Below are positions 1 through 6,476 of a DNA stretch of 21,059 bases, piece by piece. The first letter of the stretch is position 1, and each line of letters starts with the position of its first letter. The position numbers were made by a program, and so were the translations under genes. The DNA is from an archaeon UBA583 (GTDB lineage: Archaea > Nanobdellota > Nanobdellia > Woesearchaeales > UBA583). The notes beneath the pieces were generated by a model. That model was not told the DNA's origin. It worked only from the letters and a program-made list of their open reading frames with translations, and made no database searches. Location of the stretch: contig DAXK01000020.1 of assembly GCA_002506365.1 (NCBI GenBank), positions 1 through 21,059 of the forward strand, read 5' to 3'.

Positions 1-126
1 CTATAACAACAAATTAATTAATATAATATTAGAATTTTATTATCTTCGATTATTTCAAATCTACAACTTATAATAAATTAATTAGACTTATTAACTAATT
101 ATTTTTTAATAACTTATAATATAAAC

Positions 127-627
127 ATGAATGATATAATCTTTTTACCAATGAGACTTCAACCAATGCACATTGGACACCTTGAATTACTTGTGGAATC
201 ATCAAAATTAGGTAAAAAAACAATAATTTTAATTTTTAATAGTAAAACAAATGATAAACATAATCCTTTATCTAAAGAAAAAAAAATTAAAATATTAAAA
301 AAAACAATTGAATTAGAAAACTTAAAAAATATTGAAATAATTTCAATGCCATATTTAGAAAATACAAACCAAAGATTTGATTTTGTAAATAAAAATATCA
401 AACTAACTAAAAATTCTTTAGTTGTTTCAGGAAATGAATTTATATTAAACTCATTTTCAAACTTAGGATTTAAAACAATAACTCCTAAAGAAATATTGGG
501 TAAATTAATTAATATTTCTGGAACAAAAATAAGAGATTTAATACGCGAGGAAAAAGAATTTAGACACTATTTATCTAGTGGAACACTTCATTATTTAGAA
601 GAACTAAATTTTAACAAAAAAAATTAA
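127..627 (+). CDS. NadM-like nicotinamide-nucleotide adenylyltransferase
   Basis: A 166-residue single-domain nucleotidyltransferase of the HIGH superfamily, close in length to archaeal NMN adenylyltransferases (about 170 aa). The N-terminus reads R10-LQPMHIGH-18, matching the family's RxxPxHxGH nucleotide-binding signature. Residues 129-138 (NISGTKIRDL) match the C-terminal ISxTxIR motif that binds the ATP phosphates. The NP pair at 46-47 fits the family's conserved NPF(S/T)xxER segment, but the usual ER there is replaced by lysine-rich sequence (SKEKK). By family knowledge the enzyme joins NMN and ATP to give NAD+ in the cytoplasm. It is the first gene of a compact + strand group, and its stop codon overlaps the inferred start of the next gene. 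A related cytidylyl- or FMN-adenylyltransferase role cannot be excluded from motifs alone, so I leave the symbol blank. Confidence 0.75.
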   Translation: MNDIIFLPMRLQPMHIGHLELLVESSKLGKKTIILIFNSKTNDKHNPLSKEKKIKILKKTIELENLKNIEIISMPYLENTNQRFDFVNKNIKLTKNSLVVSGNEFILNSFSNLGFKTITPKEILGKLINISGTKIRDLIREEKEFRHYLSSGTLHYLEELNFNKKN

Positions 628-1087
628 ACAAAAACTTAAAAAATTAAAATTAATTAGTACTGAAAAAGCAAAAGTATTAACAAAAAGATACTTTTGGCCT
701 GAAATTTTTGGAATTTCTTTCACACTTTTATTTTCATATATAACATATAAAATAACTAATAATTTAATTTTATCTGCATTTGTAGGTTCGATGGCTGAAA
801 ATATAGGATTTTATGGGGTAATTATTTACAAAGAATTCAAAAGTTCAGATTATACTGGTAATTTATTTAAAAAATCTAAAAATATAATAAGAAATTTATT
901 TTTTGAATTTGGAATATCTGAACTAATTGACACATTTTTGATTAGACCATTTTTTCTTTATTTAATGCCAACACTACTTGGAAACTTTAGTTTAGGAATC
1001 TTAGTTGGTAAATTGATGGCTGATGTATCATTCTATTTTGTAGCAATTATATTTTATGAACTAAGAAAAAAATATTTAAAGAATTAA
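623..1087 (+). CDS. Small multi-pass membrane protein, apparent ATT start
   Basis: I do not recognise the family. The first ATG in this frame is at 791 (98 aa), but the frame is open back to 608 and encodes plausible protein before that ATG: a lysine-rich N-terminus, then RYFWPEIFGISFTLLF and a hydrophobic stretch running straight into the annotated part. No ATG, GTG, TTG or CTG lies in frame between 608 and 791, so the best start is ATT. The ATT at 623-625 overlaps the TAA stop of the upstream gene (ATTAA, 623-627), which resembles a coupled ATGA junction; 608 is the alternative. From 623 the protein is 154 aa with about four membrane segments (roughly residues 27-43, 47-69, 103-122, 124-145) and positively charged ends. 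A sequencing indel in the A-run at 616-623 is the other explanation. The next gene starts 14 nt downstream. Confidence 0.6.
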   Translation: MKQKLKKLKLISTEKAKVLTKRYFWPEIFGISFTLLFSYITYKITNNLILSAFVGSMAENIGFYGVIIYKEFKSSDYTGNLFKKSKNIIRNLFFEFGISELIDTFLIRPFFLYLMPTLLGNFSLGILVGKLMADVSFYFVAIIFYELRKKYLKN

Positions 1088-1101
1088 TCATTAAGTAAAT
1101 T

Positions 1102-1860
1102 ATGAAAATCAACTTTATACCAAATTGGAATGGACATCTATTTTTACAAAATTACAAAGATAATTCTATAACAAAATTATTTAATGAATTAAATTTTAAA
1201 AATAAAGAATTAGTAAAAGTTACTAAAAATAATTTTGAAGAAACAAATTTAGAAATTGAAAAACAATTTGAAAATTCAAAAAATGAATTCCAATTATCTG
1301 TGACGGGAGATCACTCCAACAGTTACCCTTTAATTAAAGCATTCTCAAAATCACATGGGAATAACTTCAAATTAGTAATATTTGATGCTCACCCTGATGT
1401 AGAAGTTGGAACTGATGTTGTCTCACATGAAGATTACCTAAGATTTCTAATCGACGAAAGTCTAGTAGAACCTGAAAATGTATATTTATTTGGAATAAGA
1501 ACTTTCTCAAGAACAGAATACCAATATTTAGTTGATAAAAAAGTAAATTTTATGTCAATAACTGATGTTTTACAAAACCACAACAAAGTAATCGAAATAC
1601 TTACTTCTTTAGAAGGAACAATTTATACAACAACTGATATTGATGTTTTAGACCCAGATGTAGCACCAGGAACATATTATAGAGAGTATTGTGGTCTATA
1701 TTTAGAGGAATTATTTGAATACTTATCAATTATTATTCCAAAATCAAAATCAGCAGATTTTAGTGAATTTTACTCCGAAAAAGACGACGAATTTGAAACA
1801 ACAAAAACTAATGCTTTAAAATTAATTGAGCACATTATTAATTTAGTCAAAAGTAAATAA
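1102..1860 (+). CDS. Agmatinase/arginase-family ureohydrolase
   Basis: A 252-aa binuclear manganese ureohydrolase. The metal-ligand motifs are all present in order: GDHS at 69-72, DAHPD at 95-99, and DIDVLDPDVAPGT at 179-191 (Asp179 and Asp181). His109 in SHED matches the catalytic-loop histidine (SHG in agmatinases). The usual first Gly of GGDHS is Thr68, and the protein is shorter than typical agmatinases (about 280-300 aa), mostly at the N-terminus. Members hydrolyse a guanidino group to urea: agmatine to putrescine, arginine to ornithine, or formiminoglutamate. The neighbouring deoxyhypusine synthase and Orn/Arg-type decarboxylase favour agmatine as substrate, but that is inferred from context. 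The C-terminal ADFSE (218-222) is also family-typical. Confidence 0.85.
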   Translation: MKINFIPNWNGHLFLQNYKDNSITKLFNELNFKNKELVKVTKNNFEETNLEIEKQFENSKNEFQLSVTGDHSNSYPLIKAFSKSHGNNFKLVIFDAHPDVEVGTDVVSHEDYLRFLIDESLVEPENVYLFGIRTFSRTEYQYLVDKKVNFMSITDVLQNHNKVIEILTSLEGTIYTTTDIDVLDPDVAPGTYYREYCGLYLEELFEYLSIIIPKSKSADFSEFYSEKDDEFETTKTNALKLIEHIINLVKSK

Positions 1861-1865
1861 TTACT

Positions 1866-1874
1866 TTTATAAAT
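1866..1874 (+). promoter_or_regulatory. TATA box in front of structured RNA element
   Basis: TTTATAAAT lies six bases after the agmatinase stop and about 27 nt before an ATG at 1895, the same spacing seen at the leaderless promoters of this window (for example 7711-7720 and 9061-9070). It would start a transcript at about 1893-1900, just ahead of the nested stem-loop at 1904-1964. The surroundings are AT-rich, so chance occurrence is possible. Confidence 0.4.
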
Positions 1875-1894
1875 TAATTCACACTTATTTTATT

Positions 1895-1985
1895 ATGGTA
1901 AACCTATGTTCATTACTAAAAGGACAAAGCGCAAGCTTTAACTTTAGATTTTAACTGAACATAGTATTTTTAATTTTTCTTTTTA
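1895..1985 (+). ncRNA. Candidate structured small RNA or leader element
   Basis: The sequence shows three nested stems. The outer stem pairs CTATGTTCA (1904-1912) with TGAACATAG (1956-1964), nine perfect pairs. The middle stem pairs CTAAA (1916-1920) with TTTAG (1943-1947), with an optional G1922-C1942 pair past a bulged A. The apical stem pairs AAAGC (1926-1930) with GCTTT (1935-1939), closed by a GCAA (GNRA-type) tetraloop at 1931-1934. Internal loops are asymmetric (3 x 8 nt and about 3 x 2 nt). A T-rich tract (1965-1984) follows, as at archaeal terminators, and a TATA box precedes at the right distance. I cannot assign it to H/ACA, box C/D, SRP or a riboswitch class I know. A 19-codon ORF (1895-1954) also fits here but would not explain the pairing. 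It could be an independent sRNA or the leader of the deoxyhypusine synthase operon. Confidence 0.5.
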
Positions 1986-2060
1986 CAAAATAATTTTTAT
2001 AAAAATTATTCATAAATACTACTAATAACCAACATAAAAATTATTTTACAACAATTAATT

Positions 2061-2100
2061 GGACGATGGAATGGCGTTTTTAACGGCGGACATTTCATTT
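2061..2100 (+). other. GC-rich hairpin upstream of deoxyhypusine synthase
   Basis: About half of the bases in 2061-2091 are G or C, against roughly a quarter around them. ATGGAATG (2066-2073) pairs with CATTTCAT (2091-2098) through one G-U wobble, and an inner hairpin pairs CGTT (2075-2078) with AACG (2082-2085) over a TTT loop. No coding frame explains the composition. It ends about 25 nt before the start of the next gene, so it could be a leader structure or a small RNA. If deoxyhypusine synthase is transcribed from the TATA-like box at 2098-2108, the hairpin would lie outside that mRNA. Confidence 0.35.
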
Positions 2101-2124
2101 TAAAATAAAATTATTAAATAAGAA

Positions 2125-3063
2125 ATGGAATATGTAGAAGATTTTAAATGGGAAAAAGGAATGAGCACAAAAGACTTTGTGAATAAATTAGGTAGAATTG
2201 GATACCAAAGTGTCGAATTACAAAGAGCAGCTGTTGCTATGGCTAAAATGAAAAGAGAAGGAGCAAAAATTTTCTTAACTTTCACTTCAAACATGGTAAC
2301 TTCAGGATTAAGAGGATACTTTGCTCAAATTATTGAAAAAGGAATTGCTCAAGTATGTGTAACAACTGTTGGTGGAATTGAAGAAGATATTATGAAAGCA
2401 GACGGTGAAAAATTTATGCTTGGAAGTTTCCACTCTGATGATTATGAAAATCATGAAAAAGGACTAAACAGAATTGGAAACGTTATGGTTGATAACCAAT
2501 CATATATGAAATTAGAAGATAAATTATTACCAATTTTAGCAAAACTATATGAAATAAAACCAAGATGGACACCATCAGAAATTTTCAGAGAAATTGGATT
2601 AATGTTAAATGATGAAAGTTCAATTTTATATCAAGCAGCTAAAAAAGATGTTCCAATTTTCTGTCCAGCAATTACTGATGGGGCATTTGGATTTCACTTA
2701 TACCTATTCCAACAAAACCATCCAGACTTTGTAGTTGATGTAGTAAAAGACTTTGAAAAAATAGTATTATGTACAGACCACAACGAAAAAAAAGCAGTAA
2801 TCTGTTTAGGTGGAAGTATTTCAAAACACCACGCAATTTTAGCAACACTTCTAAATGGTGGAGCAGAATACGCTGTATATATGACAACAGCAAAATCTTC
2901 ATCTGGAAGTTTATCTGGAGCAACTACTCAAGAAGCAAAATCTTGGGGTAAAATTAAAGATGACACAGATGCTGTTACAGTTCACGGAGATGTATCTATT
3001 TTATTTCCATTAGCAATGACACTAACAATGGAAATTTTAGACGAAGAAGGACTTTTAGAATAA
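2125..3063 (+). CDS. Deoxyhypusine synthase
   Basis: A 312-aa protein, the normal archaeal length, that transfers the aminobutyl group of spermidine to a lysine of aIF5A, NAD-dependently, in the cytoplasm. Family landmarks are clear: TSNMVTSGLRG at 54-64, TTVGGIEED at 80-88 (NAD-binding TTGGxEED), CPAITDGAFG at 180-189, KHH at 234-236, and EAKSWGKI at 270-277, where Lys276 corresponds to the catalytic lysine that forms the covalent enzyme-aminobutyl intermediate. The start follows a TATA-like TTTTAAAATAA about 23 nt upstream. It is followed after a single base by the PLP decarboxylase gene (TAA-A-ATG), so the two are surely co-transcribed. This implies the cell uses spermidine or a related polyamine and a hypusinated aIF5A. 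Confidence 0.95.
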   Translation: MEYVEDFKWEKGMSTKDFVNKLGRIGYQSVELQRAAVAMAKMKREGAKIFLTFTSNMVTSGLRGYFAQIIEKGIAQVCVTTVGGIEEDIMKADGEKFMLGSFHSDDYENHEKGLNRIGNVMVDNQSYMKLEDKLLPILAKLYEIKPRWTPSEIFREIGLMLNDESSILYQAAKKDVPIFCPAITDGAFGFHLYLFQQNHPDFVVDVVKDFEKIVLCTDHNEKKAVICLGGSISKHHAILATLLNGGAEYAVYMTTAKSSSGSLSGATTQEAKSWGKIKDDTDAVTVHGDVSILFPLAMTLTMEILDEEGLLE

Positions 3064-3064
3064 A

Positions 3065-4099
3065 ATGGTCGCAGAATTTATCTTATCAAAACACAAAGTT
3101 TGGGAAAAAATTGATTTATTAAAAAATCATTTTGACGGTATTTCTTTCTCATGGAAAACAAATCCAAAAGTTGGAAAAGTTTTATTAGAAAAAAATGAAA
3201 ATATGTTTTCAATAATTTCAATTAATGAACTAAAACAATTTTTAGAACAATCATCTGATGTATCAAGAGTTTTATATTTTCCATTCACATTAAATCAAAA
3301 AGATTTAGAATTTTTAAAAGAAAAAAATGTGACAAACTATGTTGTTGAAAACGAGCAAGATTTAGAAAAATTAGTTGAATTTGTAAATAAAAATAATTAT
3401 AAAATTAATGTTCAACTAAGAATGAAACTAAGAGAAAATACAATGTTTACTGGAAAACATTATGTATTTGGAATGACATTAAATCAAATTCAAGATTGGG
3501 TTCCAAAATTAAATGAAAATAAAAATATCGGAAATATTGGAATTCATTTTCATAGAAAAACTCAAAATGTATCTGAATGGAGTTTAAAATATGAAGTTGA
3601 AAAATCTTTAGAAAATATCTTACCAATGATTCATGAACTAAACTTAGGTGGTGGATTACCTGCTGATTACCATAACATTCACGACAAATCCGTTGAAAAC
3701 ATTTTTATTAAAATTAAAGAATTAAAAGATTACACTGATACTTTTGGAATTAAACTAATTATTGAACCTGGAAGATTTATCGCAGCCCCAGCAGTAAGAT
3801 TAAATGCTCAAATCATTCAAATTATTGATAATACATGTTTTTTAAATTGTTCAATTTTTAATGGGACAATGGATACTGTTATTGCTAATGTAAAATTAAA
3901 AGTAACAGGAGAACTAGAATCAGGTAAAAAATATTTACTAAAAGGATGCACTCCAGACTCAACTGATATTTTAAGATATTCAGTTTACTTAGAAAATCCG
4001 AAGGTTGGTGATACAATTACATTTGAAAATTGTGGAGCATATACATATCAAACAGATTTTTGTGCACTTGAACATATTTTATATAAAATCGAGGATTAA
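3065..4099 (+). CDS. PLP-dependent Orn/Arg/DAP-family decarboxylase (fold type III)
   Basis: A 344-aa protein of the alanine-racemase-fold decarboxylases. Lys31 in SWKTNPK is the expected Schiff-base lysine. His161/His163 (GIHFHRKTQN) stack on the cofactor, the glycine-rich GGG lies at 195-197, EPGR at 234-237 binds the phosphate, and GAYT is at 324-327. The second active-site segment is CTPDSTD at 295-301, where ornithine and diaminopimelate decarboxylases usually have PxCDSxD, so the catalytic cysteine is shifted two residues relative to the aspartate. It is shorter than canonical ornithine decarboxylases (about 400 aa). Coupling to deoxyhypusine synthase (one-base gap) and the nearby ureohydrolase suggest arginine, ornithine or carboxynorspermidine as substrate. 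I cannot decide between them from sequence. Confidence 0.85.
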   Translation: MVAEFILSKHKVWEKIDLLKNHFDGISFSWKTNPKVGKVLLEKNENMFSIISINELKQFLEQSSDVSRVLYFPFTLNQKDLEFLKEKNVTNYVVENEQDLEKLVEFVNKNNYKINVQLRMKLRENTMFTGKHYVFGMTLNQIQDWVPKLNENKNIGNIGIHFHRKTQNVSEWSLKYEVEKSLENILPMIHELNLGGGLPADYHNIHDKSVENIFIKIKELKDYTDTFGIKLIIEPGRFIAAPAVRLNAQIIQIIDNTCFLNCSIFNGTMDTVIANVKLKVTGELESGKKYLLKGCTPDSTDILRYSVYLENPKVGDTITFENCGAYTYQTDFCALEHILYKIED

Positions 4100-4122
4100 G
4101 TTTTTAAATATTAAAAACAATA

Positions 4123-4142
4123 ACTTCCTTATGCAAGGAAGT
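4123..4142 (+). promoter_or_regulatory. Hairpin with the start codon in its loop
   Basis: ACTTCCTT (4123-4130) and AAGGAAGT (4135-4142) are perfect reverse complements separated by only ATGC. The first three loop bases are the start codon of the small nuclease gene. In mRNA this would be an 8-bp stem with a 4-nt loop presenting or masking the initiation site. It holds four G-C pairs, which stands out in this AT-rich background. Confidence 0.5.
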
Positions 4143-4505
4143 CAACAATTCCATGATTCAATAATTGAACACTTAACACAAAACAAACCTACACTTGAAC
4201 AAATTTTAAAAGATGAAATTATTGATATCCAAACAAACAAAATAATCAATTTCGGGCAAAAAAATAACTATGAAATTGATTTATATATCAAAACAAAAAA
4301 TTCTAACTTTCCAACATTAATTGAAGTTAAATCAAATAATGGAAATCCATTAAAAAATAAATTCTATAAACAATTAAAAATATTTGAGAATGATTACCCA
4401 AATTCAAATATTTATTTTGTATATTCTCAATGTGGGACTGACAAAACAAATTTACAATTTGAATATTTTCCACCTCACAAAACTCCAAAAATTGAATACT
4501 ACTAA
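4131..4505 (+). CDS. Small PD-(D/E)XK nuclease-like protein
   Basis: A 124-aa protein from the ATG at 4131. A longer open frame starts at 4005, but its first 42 codons only shadow the end of the upstream decarboxylase gene, and no other ATG lies further in. The core shows the restriction-endonuclease-fold signature: Glu48-Ile-Asp50 in a predicted strand, then Glu65-Val-Lys67 (LIEVKS), i.e. the D...(E/D)xK metal-binding triad, followed by a hydrophobic strand (SNIYFVYS, 92-99). A short N-terminal helix (residues 3-15) fits the usual first helix with its acidic residue. The substrate is unknown: it may be a DNA repair or junction nuclease, or part of a defence system. The gene lies 31 nt after the decarboxylase, and its start codon sits in the loop of an 8-bp hairpin. 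Confidence 0.65.
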   Translation: MQGSQQFHDSIIEHLTQNKPTLEQILKDEIIDIQTNKIINFGQKNNYEIDLYIKTKNSNFPTLIEVKSNNGNPLKNKFYKQLKIFENDYPNSNIYFVYSQCGTDKTNLQFEYFPPHKTPKIEYY

Positions 4506-4524
4506 GTAAAATTTTAATAAATAA

Positions 4525-4549
4525 ACACATTTAAACACAAATGTTTTAT
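4525..4549 (+). terminator. Possible terminator hairpin
   Basis: ACATTT (4527-4532) pairs with AAATGT (4539-4544) over a 6-nt loop and is followed by TTTATTT. It lies 20 nt after the stop of the small nuclease gene, where the polyamine operon would end. It is short and AT-rich, hence weak. Confidence 0.3.
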
Positions 4550-4592
4550 TTCGGACATTGAATTAATATCTTATTTTTAACTATTTATATTT

Positions 4593-5489
4593 ATGAAAAC
4601 ATTAACAAAAAAAATATTAACAGATACATTAGATGGAACGTGTTTATATCCTAAATATCCAAACGGAGATTTATCAGAATCACATCCAAATTACCCATTT
4701 GTGGACAGTTCAATCACTGACGAACAATTTAAACAAGAAGCAGAACGTTTTAACCCATTAAAAGAATTTTGGGAAGTTTTAGATTATAAAGATTTTAATG
4801 GATTAAAACAAAAATCAGATATTTTTGTAATGCACCCTTTTGAGGAAAAAATCATTAATTCAAATCAATTAGCAATTCCTTTAGAAACATTAATGTATGT
4901 AAATCATAAAGCTACAACTGAACAATTAAATATCTCTCAAAAAAATCCTTTATGGCAATATTCAACAAATAACTCAGGAATTGAAAGTTTTATTTCAGAA
5001 TTATCACAAAAAAACTCCAGTGAAAATTTTGTAATTAAAACTCCATTTAGTGCAGCTGGAGACGGAGTATTTATTTATGATAAAAATAAATGTCACAATA
5101 CATCATTAGAAAAAATGTCACAACTAATTGAATTATCAAAAAAACGTGGAAACAATGAATACTTAGTTCAACAATTCGTAGCTGGAAGTGACTTAAGTTT
5201 ACAAGGATTTATTTCAAAATCTGGAGAACTACATTATGTTGGAAAAGGAATACAAAAAATTGGAGAGTATGGTGAATATGATGGATTAGAAGTATCTGAA
5301 GATTTACCAAATCAAAAACAAATTAACTTATTAACTAGTGTAAGTAATCATGTCGCGCCAAAAGGATTTTATGGTTTTTTTGGACTAGATATTAAAGAAA
5401 CTCAAAACGGAGATTTACACATTATTGACCCAAACTTTCGTCCAACTGATGGAACTCCTAAATATTTAAAACAATTAGGAATTATTTAA
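4593..5489 (+). CDS. ATP-grasp ligase
   Basis: A 298-aa ATP-grasp fold protein. Lys149 with the glycine-rich loop (KTPFSAAGDG, 149-158) fits the ATP-phosphate-binding small loop. LVQQFV (191-196) is the adenine-contact strand (QQF/EEF), and Asp266 with Asp279/Asn281 (IIDPNFRPT) forms the Mg2+-binding pair near the C-terminus. Members join a carboxylate, via acyl-phosphate, to an amine or thiol. The N-terminal 140 residues match no family I recognise, so the substrates are unknown. It is followed after one base (TAA-A-ATG) by an aspartoacylase-like zinc hydrolase, which suggests opposing or sequential steps on one amide bond. The start lies about 27 nt downstream of a TATA-like TTAATAT (4563-4569). 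Confidence 0.75.
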   Translation: MKTLTKKILTDTLDGTCLYPKYPNGDLSESHPNYPFVDSSITDEQFKQEAERFNPLKEFWEVLDYKDFNGLKQKSDIFVMHPFEEKIINSNQLAIPLETLMYVNHKATTEQLNISQKNPLWQYSTNNSGIESFISELSQKNSSENFVIKTPFSAAGDGVFIYDKNKCHNTSLEKMSQLIELSKKRGNNEYLVQQFVAGSDLSLQGFISKSGELHYVGKGIQKIGEYGEYDGLEVSEDLPNQKQINLLTSVSNHVAPKGFYGFFGLDIKETQNGDLHIIDPNFRPTDGTPKYLKQLGII

Positions 5490-5490
5490 A

Positions 5491-6447
5491 ATGGAAACTC
5501 AAATATCAATAAAAAATATTAATCCTAATGATTCTGAATCAATAAACTCTTTTTCAATTCAAAAAAATGATAATTTAACATTATTTAAAATTAATGGAAA
5601 AAATTCAGATAAATCAGTTTTAATTTCATGTTACTTACATGGAAACGAACCTTGCGGATATAATGCAATTAATGAATTATTAAATAAATCAGAAGTATTT
5701 CAAAACTCTAATTACAATATTTATTTATTGTTAGGAAATACAACTGCTGCAAAACAAAACACACGTTTTATCACTGAAAACTTTAATCGAATTTGGACAT
5801 CAAACCCAAAAACAAATATTGAAAAAAAAGCATTTAAAATTATAGAATATTTAAATACTAAAAATTTAATTGGTATTTTAGATCTTCATTCATTTAGTGA
5901 TAAAGAAAGTGACCCTCACTTTTTTCACCTAAACACTCAACTTGCAAAAAAGTTTTTTGATAAACAAATTGAATTTGGATTTAAAGTTGGAGCAAATGAA
6001 AATATGCTAATTGAACAATTTGAAAATATTCCCTCATTTTTAATTGAATGTGGATATCATTTTGATTTTACTTCAAGTAATTTAGCTAAAAATTGTATTA
6101 AAATATTTTTATCAAAATTAGATGTAACTAAAAAATTTAAACTTGAAACTGCATTAAATATAAATCAAACTTTGTATTTAGAAAATGAAGCAAATGTAAA
6201 ATTTAATACTAACTTAAAATTTGAAAAAAATATTAATCAAATAAATTTAAAACATTTAACAAAAGATACTCTAATTGGGGAATGTGATAAAAAATCCCAA
6301 TTAAATATTATTGGAGAAAACTCATTTGAAAATATGTTTTACATAAAAAATAATAAATTATATCTTAAAAAAAATCATTTTACAACATTACTAACATCAA
6401 ATAATGAAAATATGTTTGAGAGTGGATGTTATATTTATACAATATGA
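5491..6447 (+). CDS. Succinylglutamate desuccinylase/aspartoacylase-family (M14-like) zinc hydrolase
   Basis: A 318-aa zinc-dependent amidohydrolase-like protein. HGNEPCG at 50-56 supplies the first two zinc ligands (His50, Glu53). ENFNRIW (96-102) matches the substrate-carboxylate arginine motif (DxNRxF/W). DLHS at 131-134 supplies the third zinc ligand (His133), and IECG with Glu186 is the catalytic glutamate. The C-terminal ~100 residues form a predicted beta-rich domain, as in AstE/AspA proteins. Family members remove an N-acyl or amino-acyl group (N-succinylglutamate, N-acetylaspartate, peptide-like conjugates). It is translationally adjacent to the ATP-grasp ligase, so the likely substrate is what that enzyme makes or a related conjugate. 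The substrate itself cannot be read from the sequence. Confidence 0.85.
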   Translation: METQISIKNINPNDSESINSFSIQKNDNLTLFKINGKNSDKSVLISCYLHGNEPCGYNAINELLNKSEVFQNSNYNIYLLLGNTTAAKQNTRFITENFNRIWTSNPKTNIEKKAFKIIEYLNTKNLIGILDLHSFSDKESDPHFFHLNTQLAKKFFDKQIEFGFKVGANENMLIEQFENIPSFLIECGYHFDFTSSNLAKNCIKIFLSKLDVTKKFKLETALNINQTLYLENEANVKFNTNLKFEKNINQINLKHLTKDTLIGECDKKSQLNIIGENSFENMFYIKNNKLYLKKNHFTTLLTSNNENMFESGCYIYTI

Positions 6448-6476
6448 CTTTAAATGCCAAAAACTAATAATTAATA

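Noticed and set aside
785..791. GGTTCGA, resembling a tRNA T-loop
   Set aside because: No acceptor, D or anticodon stems can be drawn around it, and it lies within the coding frame of the membrane protein.
1904..1964. H/ACA or box C/D guide RNA
   Set aside because: No ACA follows the outer stem, and no RUGAUGA C box accompanies the single CTGA; only the stems are supported.
2061..2100. Resemblance to the start of a fluoride (crcB) riboswitch (CGATGG...AACG)
   Set aside because: The required second half with the UGAUGxCxCCUAC-type ending is missing and the pairing pattern differs; no fluoride exporter follows.
2769..2951. Open frame inside deoxyhypusine synthase
   Set aside because: It is an out-of-frame shadow of a strongly conserved gene, with no family features of its own.
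4005..4130. Longer start for the small nuclease gene
   Set aside because: These 42 codons overlap the 3' end of the decarboxylase in another frame and look like its shadow; the nuclease core begins after the ATG at 4131.
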